Positions 1-8,563 of a stretch of 64,000 nucleotides of DNA are shown piece by piece. The stretch comes from an uncultured Coriobacteriaceae bacterium (GTDB lineage Bacteria; Actinomycetota; Coriobacteriia; Coriobacteriales; Atopobiaceae), in contig CADAAU010000002.1 in assembly GCA_902786015.1 (NCBI GenBank), forward strand, positions 62,001 to 126,000, given 5' to 3'. Under the pieces are notes generated by a model that saw only the letters and a list, made by a program, of their open reading frames with translations, was not told where the DNA came from and did no database searches. Numbering within the stretch: the first letter of the stretch is position 1; each line of letters opens with the position of its first letter. Made by a program: the position numbers and the translations under genes.

Positions 1-614
1 GAGGTGCCGTAGCGGCTGGTGGGAGCAAAGAATCCCGTGGGCTGATACCCCCACGACCCGTCAAAGGGATGCTCCATGAGCGGCAGGAACTCCACGTGCG
101 TATATCCCGCTTCCTTGAGGTAGGGGATGAGCTGATAGGACAGCTCGGAGTACGTAAACCAGTCGCCGACCTCAAGGCTCTGTCGCACGCCACTGCGTTT
201 GCGCCAGCTGCCCACGTGCAGCTCGTAGATGTTGAGTGGCTCGTCGTAGTGGGTGGACCGTCGAGCCATCCAGGCCTCGTCGTGCCAGTCGAAGCTGAGG
301 TCGCGCACGATGGAGCGATGCGCGGGGCGTAGGTCCATGCCGTAACCAAATGGGTCGCAGTGCTCTTGGACCTTGCCGTCGTGCCAGATGGCGTAGGCAT
401 AAGGGTCGCCTGGCCCCATGCCGTCGACATGGGCCTCCCAAAAGTTGCCGTCTGCAACCCTGCCCATGGGAATCTCTCCCATGGCTGTGCGGACGTCGAT
501 GCGCTCCGCGGACGGGGCGTACGTCCTAAACGTTACGCCGCCATCCTCCAGATGCGCGCCAAGCCACGTATGGGCAAAGAACTCCGCGCCTGCATAGAAG
601 TCCTCGATGTTCAT
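1..614 (-). CDS. glgB: 1,4-alpha-glucan branching enzyme, N-terminal part (partial)
   Basis: The gene runs off the left edge, so only about the first 204 residues are present. The translation starts MNIEDFYAGAEFFAHTWLGA and shows the N-terminal carbohydrate-binding module 48 (F-R-T-Y-A-P, then W-E-A-H-V-D-G-M-G-P-G-D-P-Y-A-Y). The start of the GH13 catalytic domain follows, with the typical NIYELHVGSWRK and VEFLPLMEHPFDGSWGYQ. The enzyme makes alpha-1,6 branches in glycogen in the cytosol. The ATG at 614 is preceded by AGGAGGG at a good distance. A promoter with operator-like sequences lies just upstream. The call is secure; the catalytic residues lie outside the window. Confidence 0.93.
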   Translation of the reverse strand, partial: MNIEDFYAGAEFFAHTWLGAHLEDGGVTFRTYAPSAERIDVRTAMGEIPMGRVADGNFWEAHVDGMGPGDPYAYAIWHDGKVQEHCDPFGYGMDLRPAHRSIVRDLSFDWHDEAWMARRSTHYDEPLNIYELHVGSWRKRSGVRQSLEVGDWFTYSELSYQLIPYLKEAGYTHVEFLPLMEHPFDGSWGYQPTGFFAPTSRYGT

Positions 615-972
615 AAACCCTCCTGTCCGTTTGGACAAACCGAAACATAGTACTCCAAACGCTTTCGGAAAGTAAGGGGGCTTCTCGCGATGCCTCACGG
701 GCATTGGCGTTAAGGGTGCCCGGCGCGCAAAATGTCTTGGACAGCTTTCGCGACCGCCCCGGGAGTTTCCGCGGAACAAAACTTTGCGGAAACCTTGTTC
801 CGAGCTAGCCGTCTAATTCCGAAATGGTGCAATAAATGTCGGGCACGGCGGGGTGCAGCCTCATCAATTACTGCAGCGCGCGTAGCGCGGAGCTCCTTGG
901 GAACTCCGCGCCACAGTTTTACGGCAATGGCCTGGAACGGGCGATCCGTTTGGCCTTTATTGGAATGTCCCG
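615..972. other. Intergenic region with decayed palindromic repeat
   Basis: Beyond the glgB promoter this 358-base gap holds no supported gene. Bases 745-805 contain GTTTCCGC and GCGGAAAC arms around GGAACAAAACTT, followed by another TTGTTCC. This relates it to the GGAACA/CCCGGGA palindromes at 12547, 30306 and 51553. A second GGAG/GGGAACTCC pair lies near 890-915. I see no clear terminator for the SPFH gene that ends at 973. Confidence 0.4.
624..675 (-). promoter_or_regulatory. glgB promoter with LacI-type operator-like sequences
   Basis: On the minus strand a TTACTT (-35, 670-675) and a TACTAT (-10, 647-652) are separated by 17 bases. The spacer contains AAACGCTTT (plus-strand reading, 657-665), which resembles the core of LacI/CcpA-family operators. 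Downstream of the -10 is TGTCC-GTTT-GGACA (624-637), a perfect short inverted repeat. Carbohydrate-responsive repression of glgB is an inference. Confidence 0.45.
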
Positions 973-1971
973 CTAGTGGGCTGCATGGTTGCCGTTTCCG
1001 GTGTCGTCATGGACGTGCGGCCTGGGCGCGGGCTCCGGGTCGATATGGGGCTGCGGCGCAGACTGTGCGGCTACGAGCTGCTCAAACATCGATTGGCTCT
1101 CGCGGAAGTCGCTGGGCAGCACCACCGAACTCGCGCCCTTGTCGGCGAAGCCGCGCATCATGTCCACCCACTGGGTGAACTCAAACAGGCGGTTGGCCTC
1201 CTCGGTGGTCATGGTCGAGCCCTGAATCACGTCGATGGAGTCCTTGATGCCGCGGGCGATGGCGATGCGCTGATCGGCGATGCCCTTGCCCTCGGCGGCC
1301 ATGGCCTCGGCCTTTGCCTGCGCGGCGATGACGGTCTTTGCGCGCGCCGCGTTTGCGTCGTTGGTCGCACTTTCGAGGTTGTTCTTGGACGCGATGATGT
1401 GGTTCATCGACTCCTGTACCTCGGCGGGCAGCTTGATGCGGGTGATGAGCGTGGTGACGAGTACGTAACCGTACTCGAGCATCTTGTGTGCTACGACCTC
1501 GTCGATGGCATGGGCGATGGCGTCCTTCTCGGAGAACACCTCGTCAAGAGTGCGGTTGGGAATCTGCGAACGCAACGCGTCGGCCAAATAGTCCTGCATC
1601 TGCGACACGGGATCCTGCAGCATGTAGTAGCTCTTGTACACGCCCGAGTTCTCGCGCTGATTCATGTTGGAGCTGTCCACGTGGTACTGGATGGACACGT
1701 CGAGCTCGATGGTAACGTTGTCGGATGTCTTTGCGTCAAACGTCATGTGCTCGTCCTCGGTCTTGAGGTCGATGTAAAAGACGCGGTCCACAAACGGCAC
1801 CCTAAAGTGTAGACCGGGACCCGAGAACCCATGGAAGCGTCCAAGGCGCTCGATTACCGCCACATGTTGCTGGCGCACGACGTAGGCGAGCTGCGAAAGC
1901 ACGATGGCGATGATTGCGATGGGGACGATTGCGGAGACGATAAAACCAAAGATAGATTGCATTGCATACAT
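973..1971 (-). CDS. SPFH/band 7 (stomatin-prohibitin family) membrane protein
   Basis: 332 residues from the ATG at 1971, which has GGAGAAAGG upstream. A longer in-frame reading to 2025 lacks a comparable ribosome-binding site. One N-terminal membrane segment (about residues 6-27, rich in I/V/A) is followed by RQQHVAVIERLGRF and the SPFH domain, which includes the typical GPGLHFRVPFVDRV. An Ala/Glu-rich coiled-coil stretch around residues 190-240 is typical of oligomerising members. The tail is rich in Pro and His. Such proteins scaffold membrane microdomains or regulate membrane proteases. No nfeD-like partner is adjacent, so the partner is unknown. Confidence 0.88.
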   Translation of the reverse strand: MYAMQSIFGFIVSAIVPIAIIAIVLSQLAYVVRQQHVAVIERLGRFHGFSGPGLHFRVPFVDRVFYIDLKTEDEHMTFDAKTSDNVTIELDVSIQYHVDSSNMNQRENSGVYKSYYMLQDPVSQMQDYLADALRSQIPNRTLDEVFSEKDAIAHAIDEVVAHKMLEYGYVLVTTLITRIKLPAEVQESMNHIIASKNNLESATNDANAARAKTVIAAQAKAEAMAAEGKGIADQRIAIARGIKDSIDVIQGSTMTTEEANRLFEFTQWVDMMRGFADKGASSVVLPSDFRESQSMFEQLVAAQSAPQPHIDPEPAPRPHVHDDTGNGNHAAH

Positions 1972-2110
1972 GGCAGGCCTTTCTCCGGATGGACGAATCC
2001 TCAGTATAGACCAAGTGATGAGCAAACGACGGGTTTGGCCCCTTTGCCATCGGCGCGGTCAATTCTCCGTTCGCACATCCCATGTTCTTAGAGTCCCTAT
2101 CGCGAAACGT

Positions 2111-3079
2111 CTATGCCAGGAACTTCGCCCGCAGCTGCGCGATCTGCTCCTCGGTGACCCCCAGCTCCTTGGTGATGTAGCCCATCGGCGAGCCGTACTC
2201 CTTCTTGAGCCAGTCGAGCGCGTTGGTCATGGTCTGGGGGAAGACCTGGTCACGGGCGATCATGACGCCGTCGAGCTCGCTCTCCTTCACGCCGGCGTCG
2301 AGCATCTCCTGCCGCTCCTGCGCGATGAGCCCGGCGTTGAACTCGTTCGTGAGCAGGTAGTCGCCCATGATGGTCTCCTCGTCCACGCCCAGCGCAAAGA
2401 GTATGAGCATGGCCGCGCATCCGGTGCGGTCCTTGCCCTGGGTGCAGTGGAACAGCAGCGACTCGCCCTCGGGCAGCTCCAGCAGCTCCTTGAACATCTG
2501 CGCGTAGCCCTGCTTGCCCGCGTCGTGGGAGAGGAAGTTGACGTACATCTGGTCGCCAACGATGCCGAGCTTCATGATGGGCTTGAGCTTCTCTGCCGGG
2601 CTGTCGGAGAGCATCATCTCCTGCTCCTCGGGGGTCAGCGACTCGATTCCCTTAGCCATGGCTTCCTCGTCGACGATGCGGATGTTGAGGGCCTTCACGC
2701 CGTCTATCTGGGGCTCGGGGTCGGCCTCGGTCTCGCGGCTCATGCGCAGATCGATGGTCTCGGCCAGGTGGTAGGTGTCCTTGAGGCGCTTGACGTCCGC
2801 CTCGGTCGCCTCGCCCAAAGCGGCCGTGCGCAGGAGCACGCCGTCCTTCACGGCCTTGCCGCCCTCGCCCACGTATCCGCCGAGCTGGCGCGCGTTGCCC
2901 ACGCCCTCAAGCTTGATGCTCTGCTTTTCGGCGGCTGCCGAGAGCGGCTTCGTTGCCTCGCTCTCGGCCTGCGACTGCGCATCGGTTTTTGTCTGTTGTT
3001 GCGTGGTCGCGTTGCCGCAGGCACCAAGACCCAAAAGCGCGGTCAGGCTCAGGATGACAATCGTTTCTCTTGTTTTCAT
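2111..3079 (-). CDS. Lipoprotein tyrosine-protein phosphatase
   Basis: 322 residues. The N-terminus is a lipoprotein signal with a lipobox ending L-G-A-C (Cys21), followed by a Gln/Thr-rich linker, so the enzyme should be anchored outside the membrane. The catalytic P-loop is HCTQGKDRTG, a CX5R motif with Cys212 and Arg218. GVGNARQLGGY near residue 60 and IDLRMSRE near 109 match the Y_phosphatase3 (PF13350) family. The usual role is dephosphorylation of phosphotyrosine, or of phosphoinositides in some pathogens. The substrate here cannot be deduced. It is a single gene between the SPFH gene and the repeat patch before trp. Confidence 0.88.
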   Translation of the reverse strand: MKTRETIVILSLTALLGLGACGNATTQQQTKTDAQSQAESEATKPLSAAAEKQSIKLEGVGNARQLGGYVGEGGKAVKDGVLLRTAALGEATEADVKRLKDTYHLAETIDLRMSRETEADPEPQIDGVKALNIRIVDEEAMAKGIESLTPEEQEMMLSDSPAEKLKPIMKLGIVGDQMYVNFLSHDAGKQGYAQMFKELLELPEGESLLFHCTQGKDRTGCAAMLILFALGVDEETIMGDYLLTNEFNAGLIAQERQEMLDAGVKESELDGVMIARDQVFPQTMTNALDWLKKEYGSPMGYITKELGVTEEQIAQLRAKFLA

Positions 3080-3203
3080 GCGAACCAGTTACCCTCTCGT
3101 CGATGCTGGCCAAGAAAAGCCTTGCGTACTCATTATTCCATATCAAAACTCGGCCCTCCATCCGTCGCCGCGGTTCAAGGGATGCAGGCCCGGGCGAGCT
3201 GAC

Positions 3204-3368
3204 CTTGAGCTGAGAATGCCTTTCGTGTGGCGGACGGGCCCACACAGAAGGCATTCTCGGCGAATCTTGCCACACGAAACGCAAAGCCAGCTCAAACGGC
3301 AGGCCTTGAGCCGAGATTGACTTTCCTGTGGCGAGTGGAGCCACACGAAACGCGATTCCAGCTCAGGC
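3204..3368. repeat. TTGAGC/CCACAC palindromic repeats, three units
   Basis: Copies of a roughly 60-base imperfect palindrome: TTGAGCYGAG, then CTTTCGTGTGGC, a variable loop, CCACACGAAA, and a CCAGCTCA end. The first copy has arms GAGAATGCCTTT(c)GTGTGG and CCACAC(a)AAGGCATTCTC. The middle copy is a half unit. The same family forms the array at 23604-23951 and a decayed copy at 8430. Confidence 0.75.
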
Positions 3369-3474
3369 CCTAATTCCTCGGGAAGCTCTCCCCGCCCGGC
3401 GCTTGCCAGCCCGGGCATAGTGCCAACGCATATGTTGCACTTACGTTTCTGTGCATGATTGAATGATGTGGGAG

Positions 3475-3483
3475 TGTTATATT
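3475..3483 (+). promoter_or_regulatory. Extended -10 promoter of the trp operon
   Basis: TGT-TATATT (TGn followed by a near-consensus -10 at 3478-3483) lies a few bases before the start of the T-box fold. No convincing -35 is seen 17 bases upstream, which fits an extended -10 promoter. Transcription should start near 3490. Confidence 0.45.
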
Positions 3484-3499
3484 CCATCCGTACGACAAA

Positions 3500-3775
3500 C
3501 CGATGAGGCGGAAGGTAGCAGCCGCACGCGCGCAGAGCGAGCTCGGGATGGTGGGAGCCGAGACGAGATGCGGGGTTGCGAATGGGCCGCCGAGGGCGCA
3601 CCCAACGGCCAAAGCACGCTTGGCTCAGTAGGCTGCGACGTAAGGCACACGTTACGTGCCGGGAGTGTGTTGGCACTTCGCAAAGCGCGCGGACGCAAGT
3701 CCGCGAACCAAGGTGGCACCGCGAGCCAGATGGCCCGTCCTTGGACGCATTGACGTCGGGGCGGGCTTTGTGTTG
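3500..3775 (+). promoter_or_regulatory. T-box riboswitch, tryptophan specifier
   Basis: The T-box core AACCAAGGTGGCACCGCG is at 3706-3723. Its antiterminator partner CCGTCCTTGG lies at 3735-3744. Stem I carries GGATGGTGGGAGCC (about 3545-3559). The specifier loop reads GAA-TGG-G with TGG at 3583-3585, i.e. the tryptophan codon. The competing terminator is GCCCGTCC (3733-3740) against GGGGCGGGC (3758-3766), followed by TTTGTG. Uncharged tRNA-Trp would stabilise the antiterminator and switch on the trp genes downstream. The limits of stem I are approximate. Confidence 0.9.
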
Positions 3776-3808
3776 CAGGCCTGTCCCACACACGGAAAGG
3801 GGCGCGCG

Positions 3809-4831
3809 ATGATTAAGGAAGCCATCGAAAAGATTGTCATGAAAGAGGACCTCACGTACGACGAAGCCTATACCGTCATGCGCGAGATCATGGAGGGCAA
3901 GACGTCGGCGACGCAAAACGCCGCGTTTCTTGCCGCGCTCTCTACAAAGAGCGCCAAGGCCGAGACCATCGACGAGATAAGCGGCTGCGCGGAGGCAATG
4001 CGCGAGCTCGCGACGCCGGTTGAGCACCCGGGCATGGACGTGCTAGAGATTGTGGGCACGGGTGGCGACCGCGCCAACACGTTCAACATCTCCACGACGA
4101 CCGCGCTCGTCTGCGCCGAGGCCGGAGCGAAGGTCGCCAAGCACGGCAACCGCGCGGCGAGCTCCCAGTGCGGCACGGCCGACTGCCTGGAGGCGCTCGG
4201 CGTCAACATCGAGCAGGATCCGAGCACGTGCCGTCGCTTGCTCGACGAGGTGGGTATGTGCTTCCTGTTTGCCCAAAAGTATCATCCCGCGATGCGCTTT
4301 GTGGGCGCCATACGCCGTGAGCTGGGATTCCGCACGGTCTTCAACATCTTGGGGCCGCTTACCAACCCCGCGCGACCTGCGGCGTACTTGCTTGGCGTGT
4401 ACGACGAGTACCTCGTGGAGCCTATCGCCAAGGTGCTCAGCGCCTTGGGCGTGCGCCGCGCGTTCGTGGTGTATGGGCAAGACCGCATGGACGAGCTGTC
4501 GCTTGCGGCGCCCACAACGGTGTGCGAGCTGCGCGACGGCTACTACAGGTCAAGCGTCGTGACGCCCGAGGAGTTTGGCTTCGAGCGCTGCAGCAAGGAC
4601 GATCTGCTTGGCGGGACGCCCGAGCAGAACGCCGCCACGGTGCGAGCGATTCTTGCCGGACAAGAGCAGGGGCCCAAGCGTGATGCCGTGCTGCTCAATA
4701 CGGGATTTGCGCTGGTGGCGGCAGGAATCGTTGACGATGTGGCGGCGGGAGTGCAGATGGCGCGCGAGGTCGTAGCATCGGGTACCGCTGTTGGCCGGCT
4801 CAACAAGCTTATTGAGGAATCCAACCGATAG
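3809..4831 (+). CDS. trpD: Anthranilate phosphoribosyltransferase
   Basis: 340 residues, the usual length. It transfers the phosphoribosyl group of PRPP to anthranilate. Seen: [14 protein letters not shown] near residue 80 (PRPP/glycine-rich loop), [15 protein letters not shown], and the C-terminal helical region. The start is the ATG at 3809 with GGAAAGG upstream. An in-frame extension to 3656 would translate the T-box and is rejected. It is the first gene of the trp operon; no trpE or trpG precedes it, so anthranilate must come from genes elsewhere or from outside. Confidence 0.96.
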   Translation: MIKEAIEKIVMKEDLTYDEAYTVMREIMEGKTSATQNAAFLAALSTKSAKAETIDEISGCAEAMRELATPVEHPGMDVLEIVGTGGDRANTFNISTTTALVCAEAGAKVAKHGNRAASSQCGTADCLEALGVNIEQDPSTCRRLLDEVGMCFLFAQKYHPAMRFVGAIRRELGFRTVFNILGPLTNPARPAAYLLGVYDEYLVEPIAKVLSALGVRRAFVVYGQDRMDELSLAAPTTVCELRDGYYRSSVVTPEEFGFERCSKDDLLGGTPEQNAATVRAILAGQEQGPKRDAVLLNTGFALVAAGIVDDVAAGVQMAREVVASGTAVGRLNKLIEESNR

Positions 4832-4893
4832 CTCACAGGCGGCGCAAACGGACCCGGTGCGTTTGTGCCATTCGGGCGGCAGGAGGAGGGCGA

Positions 4894-5691
4894 GTGATGA
4901 CCATTTTGGACCGCATCGCGGCGCGGACGCGCGAAAGGTGCCGGGAGGCGCGGGAACGCGTGCCGTTGGAGACCGTGGCAAAGAGGGCGCGAGACCTCGC
5001 GGACGCCGAGGGCTCGTTCGCGTTTCCCTTCGAGAAGGCCCTGCGCGTGCCGGGCATGGCGTTCGTGTGCGAGTGCAAGAAGGCGAGTCCCAGCAAGGGT
5101 CTCATCTCTCCGACCTTCGATCCGGCGGCGATTGCGCGCGACTACGAGTTGGCGGGTGCCGCTGCGGTGAGCGTGCTCACCGAGCCATACTTCTTTATGG
5201 GAGAAGATCGCTTCTTGGCGGCGGTTTCGGGGAGCGTAAACATCCCGACGCTTCGCAAGGATTTCGTGGTGGACGAGCTCATGATTTACGAGGCCAAGGT
5301 CCTGGGTGCGAGCGCGGTGTTGCTCATCTGCGCGATCCTTTCTGACGAGGAGCTCACGCGCTTTGTGGCGCTATGCCACGAGCTGGGTCTTTCTGCGCTG
5401 GTGGAGGCCTACGAGCCGGACGAGGTTCCCCGCGCGTTGGCGGCCGGAGCGCGCGTCGTCGGCGTCAACAACCGAGACCTGCGTACGTTTGAGGTGGACT
5501 TCGGCCGAAGCGTCGACCTTCGTCCGCTCGTTGGTCCCGACCGCGTGTTCGTGAGCGAGAGCGGCGTGCAGACGGCCAGCGACGTGGCAAGGCTTGCCGA
5601 GGCGGGTGTCGATGCCGTGCTCATTGGAGAGACCCTCATGCGGGCGCCAAACAAGCGCGCGGCGCTCGATGAACTGAGGAGCCTGTTGTGA
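4894..5691 (+). CDS. trpC: Indole-3-glycerol-phosphate synthase
   Basis: 265 residues; a TIM-barrel enzyme that closes the indole ring from CdRP. Motifs: CECKKASPSKG (catalytic Lys and phosphate contacts), LRKDFVVDELMIYEAK, VEAYEPDEV, GVNNRDLRTFEVD and VFVSESGVQTASD. Two ATG codons stand in tandem at 4894 and 4897. GGAGG lies 8-12 bases upstream. It follows trpD by 62 bases, and its TGA overlaps the GTG of trpF. Confidence 0.96.
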   Translation: MMTILDRIAARTRERCREARERVPLETVAKRARDLADAEGSFAFPFEKALRVPGMAFVCECKKASPSKGLISPTFDPAAIARDYELAGAAAVSVLTEPYFFMGEDRFLAAVSGSVNIPTLRKDFVVDELMIYEAKVLGASAVLLICAILSDEELTRFVALCHELGLSALVEAYEPDEVPRALAAGARVVGVNNRDLRTFEVDFGRSVDLRPLVGPDRVFVSESGVQTASDVARLAEAGVDAVLIGETLMRAPNKRAALDELRSLL

Positions 5692-6419
5692 GCCGCCCGT
5701 CCGATGCCGCGCGTGGTCGACGCGCGGATCCAGAGGCCCCCACGTGGCCCGGCGCGAAGGGCGATGGCGGCACGCGCGTCAAGCTGTGCGGGCTGTCTCG
5801 ACCACAGGACGTGGTGGCGGCCAACGACGTGCGGCCCGACTTCGTGGGCTTTGTGGTGGACTTCCCCCGCTCGAAGCGGTCGGTGAGCTCGGACGACCTG
5901 CCAGGGCTTACCTCGCTGGTCGCGCCGAGAATAGAGCGCGTGGGCGTGTTTGTGGACGAGCCGCCGCACGTGGTAGCGCGTCTGTTTGCGCAAGGGGCCA
6001 TCGACGTGGCGCAGCTCCACGGCGGCGAAGACGAGTCGTATCTTGCGGAGCTCCGTGCCCTCAGCGACGTGCCCCTGTGGCAGGCCTTTAGCGTGCGGAC
6101 GCCGCAGGACGTGGCGCGGGCGGAGGCAAGCACGGCCGATCTCGTGCTGCTCGATAACGGCCAAGGAACGGGTAAGATGTTCGACTGGTCGTTGGTGCGT
6201 GGCGTGCGCAGACCGTTTGTGCTGGCAGGAGGGTTGTCGCCGGCCAGCGTGGGGGAGGCCATTGCTGCCGTTCGCCCCTGGGGCGTGGACATGAGCAGTG
6301 GTGTCGAGACTCACGGAACCAAGGATCCGGCAAAGATGAGGGCGGCCGTCGAGGCCGTAAGAAGGGCCGCCAAGAGGAGCGCGTTTCTTGGCGACGAGAC
6401 GACGAGAGGAGCGCAATGA
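5688..6419 (+). CDS. trpF: Phosphoribosylanthranilate isomerase
   Basis: 243 residues from a GTG that overlaps the trpC stop (GTGA), so translation is likely coupled. The TIM barrel shows [11 protein letters not shown] (catalytic Cys), [56 protein letters not shown] and [12 protein letters not shown]. About 30 Gly/Arg/Pro-rich residues precede the usual N-terminus. No better in-frame start is visible, so this extension may be real or the start may be mis-set. It converts PRA to CdRP. Confidence 0.94.
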   Translation: MSRPSDAARGRRADPEAPTWPGAKGDGGTRVKLCGLSRPQDVVAANDVRPDFVGFVVDFPRSKRSVSSDDLPGLTSLVAPRIERVGVFVDEPPHVVARLFAQGAIDVAQLHGGEDESYLAELRALSDVPLWQAFSVRTPQDVARAEASTADLVLLDNGQGTGKMFDWSLVRGVRRPFVLAGGLSPASVGEAIAAVRPWGVDMSSGVETHGTKDPAKMRAAVEAVRRAAKRSAFLGDETTRGAQ

Positions 6420-7615
6420 GCAATTCGAGCGCGTCGCGGGGCAGGTTTGGCATTCACGGTGGCCAATACATCCCCGAGACGCTCATGAACGCCGTGCTCG
6501 AGCTGGAGGAGACGTACGACCGATTCAAGGACGACGCGGTCTTTAACGCCGAGCTCACCGACCTGTTCAACAACTACGCCGGGCGTCCGAGCCTGCTGTA
6601 CTTTGCGGCAAACATGACGGCCGATCTGGGCGGCGCAAAGGTCTACCTCAAGCGCGAGGACCTCAACCACACGGGTGCCCACAAGATAAACAACGTCCTT
6701 GGCCAGGCGCTTCTCGCCAAACGCATGGGCAAGACGCGCCTCATAGCCGAGACGGGAGCCGGCCAGCATGGTGTGGCCACGGCTACGGCCGCCGCGCTCA
6801 TGGGCATGGAGTGCGTGGTGTACATGGGCCGAGAGGACATGGAGCGTCAGGCGCTCAACGTCTATCGCATGCGCCTGTTGGGGGCGGAGGTTCGCGGCGT
6901 GGACGCCGGCACGGCAACGCTCAAGGATGCCGTGAGCGAGACGTTCCGCGAGTGGACCAACCGCATTGACGACACGCATTACTGCTTGGGCTCGGTGATG
7001 GGGCCGCATCCGTTTCCCACCATCGTGCGCGACTTCCAGGCGGTCATCAGTCGCGAGAGTCGCGCGCAGGTTCTCGAGGTCGAAGGCCGTCTGCCCGACG
7101 CCGTGCTCGCGTGCGTGGGCGGAGGGTCGAACGCCATCGGGAGCTTTTATCACTACATCGGCGACGAGGGCGTGAGGCTTATCGGCTGTGAGGCCGCAGG
7201 TCGCGGCATCGACACGTGGGAGACGGCGGCGACCATATCCACCGGCAAGTTGGGCATCTTCCATGGCATGAAGAGCTACTTTTGCCAAGACGAGTACGGC
7301 CAGATCGCGCCGGTGTACTCCATTAGCGCGGGGCTCGACTATCCGGGGGTGGGGCCCGAGCATGCGGCGCTGCACGATTCGGGTCGGGCTGAGTACGTTG
7401 CCGTCACCGATGACGAGGCCGTTGCAGCGTTCGAGTATCTGAGCCGCACCGAAGGCGTGATTCCGGCAATCGAGAGCGCGCATGCCGTGGCCCATGCCAT
7501 AAAGCTCGCGCCGACCATGCGGCCTGACCAAATCATGGTCGTAACGCTCAGCGGTCGTGGCGACAAGGACGTCGCGGCGATCGCGCGCTACAGGGGAGAG
7601 GATCTGCATGAGTAG
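6416..7615 (+). CDS. trpB: Tryptophan synthase beta chain
   Basis: 399 residues. The ATG overlaps the trpF stop (ATGA). The PLP lysine is in [15 protein letters not shown]. Also seen are [32 protein letters not shown] and the phosphate-binding loop [12 protein letters not shown]. All match the classical TrpB1 type, which works with TrpA through an indole channel. It makes L-tryptophan from indole and serine. Confidence 0.97.
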   Translation: MSNSSASRGRFGIHGGQYIPETLMNAVLELEETYDRFKDDAVFNAELTDLFNNYAGRPSLLYFAANMTADLGGAKVYLKREDLNHTGAHKINNVLGQALLAKRMGKTRLIAETGAGQHGVATATAAALMGMECVVYMGREDMERQALNVYRMRLLGAEVRGVDAGTATLKDAVSETFREWTNRIDDTHYCLGSVMGPHPFPTIVRDFQAVISRESRAQVLEVEGRLPDAVLACVGGGSNAIGSFYHYIGDEGVRLIGCEAAGRGIDTWETAATISTGKLGIFHGMKSYFCQDEYGQIAPVYSISAGLDYPGVGPEHAALHDSGRAEYVAVTDDEAVAAFEYLSRTEGVIPAIESAHAVAHAIKLAPTMRPDQIMVVTLSGRGDKDVAAIARYRGEDLHE

Positions 7616-8435
7616 CATAGTCGGCGCAGGCAGCATTGCCAGAGCATTCGCAAACAGCCCCAACGGCAAGGCGTTCATTCCGTTCATAACGGCCGGCGAC
7701 CCCACGCTCGAGGTGACGGAGAAGCTCGTGCTTGGGATGGCCGAGGCAGGAGCCGACCTCATTGAGCTGGGCATACCGTTTTCGGATCCCACGGCCGAGG
7801 GGCCGGTGATCCAGGAGGCGAACCTCAGGGCCCTGCGCAACCAGGTGACCACCGACGACGTGTTTTGCATGGTGGAGCGCGTACGTCGGCAAAGCGACGT
7901 GCCGCTGGTGATAATGACTTACGCAAACGTGGTGTACTCCTACGGCATCGAGCGGTTCGCCGCGCGTCAGGCCGAGCTGGGCATGGGTGGCGTGATTTTG
8001 CCCGACGTGCCCCATGAGGAGAAGGAAGAATTCGACGTGCCGTTTTCGGCGGCGGGACTGGATGTGGTGAGCCTCATTGCCCCGACGTCTAATGATAGGA
8101 TTCGGGCGATTGCGGCCGATGCGAAGGGATTCGTCTACTGCGTCAGCTCGCTGGGGGTTACCGGCGTACGCGCGCAGATAACCACCGACATCGGTGCCAT
8201 GGTCGAGCTCGTGAGGGGAGTGCGGCCCGACTTGCCGTGCGCCGTGGGCTTTGGTATCTCCACGCCCGAACAGGCGGCCCACATGGCGACGGTCTCTGAC
8301 GGTGCGATCGTGGGGTCGGCCATCGTGCACATGATTGGCGAGCTGGGGGAGAGCTGCGTGGATGCCGTTTGCGACTACGTACGCAACATGGCCGCCGCAG
8401 TTCACGGGCTACCAGCTCAGGTTGGCCGGCCCTGA
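7608..8435 (+). CDS. trpA: Tryptophan synthase alpha chain
   Basis: 275 residues; starts at the ATG at 7608 inside the last codons of trpB (8-base overlap), with GGGGAGAGG upstream. Catalytic Glu and Asp are seen in [29 protein letters not shown]-type [23 protein letters not shown] and [10 protein letters not shown] are also present. It cleaves indole-3-glycerol phosphate and passes indole to TrpB. The TGA stop lies within a dispersed palindromic repeat starting near 8430, so the extreme C-terminus (GRP) is set by the repeat. Confidence 0.96.
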   Translation: MSSIVGAGSIARAFANSPNGKAFIPFITAGDPTLEVTEKLVLGMAEAGADLIELGIPFSDPTAEGPVIQEANLRALRNQVTTDDVFCMVERVRRQSDVPLVIMTYANVVYSYGIERFAARQAELGMGGVILPDVPHEEKEEFDVPFSAAGLDVVSLIAPTSNDRIRAIAADAKGFVYCVSSLGVTGVRAQITTDIGAMVELVRGVRPDLPCAVGFGISTPEQAAHMATVSDGAIVGSAIVHMIGELGESCVDAVCDYVRNMAAAVHGLPAQVGRP

Positions 8436-8483
8436 GCAGAGATTGACTTTCCTGTGGCGAACGCACCCCTCACAAAGCGAGGC
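8430..8483. repeat. Single decayed TTGAGC/CCACAC repeat at trpA 3' end
   Basis: CTGAGCAGAGATTGACTTTC, CTGTGGCGAACGC and CTCACAAAGCG match the left half of the repeats at 3204 and 23604, with a degenerate right half. The left end contains the trpA stop codon. Confidence 0.55.
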
Positions 8484-8484
8484 G

Positions 8485-8534
8485 CAAACAAAACCTCCCG
8501 GCAAGCACCTTGCAAGGGGCGCTCGTCGGGAGGT
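8485..8534 (-). terminator. Intrinsic terminator of the InlB-repeat gene
   Basis: On the minus strand ACCTCCCG (8534-8527) pairs with CGGGAGGT (8500-8493) around a 26-base loop, followed by TTTGTTTG. It lies just after the stop of the gene ending at 8564, and convergent with trpA. Confidence 0.65.
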
Positions 8535-8563
8535 TCGCCTTGGGGAAGGCCGTTTGCGGTGCG

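Noticed and set aside
976-1812. A 278-codon plus-strand frame inside the SPFH gene.
   Set aside because: It is antisense to a well-supported gene and its translation is low-complexity Val/Gly/His-rich sequence with no motif.
1904-3202. A 432-codon plus-strand frame over the phosphatase gene.
   Set aside because: Antisense to the phosphatase, which has a lipobox and catalytic motif; the plus-strand translation has neither.
3656-3808. N-terminal extension of trpD into the leader.
   Set aside because: It would translate the T-box and its terminator; the ATG at 3809 has a ribosome-binding site and gives the normal TrpD length.
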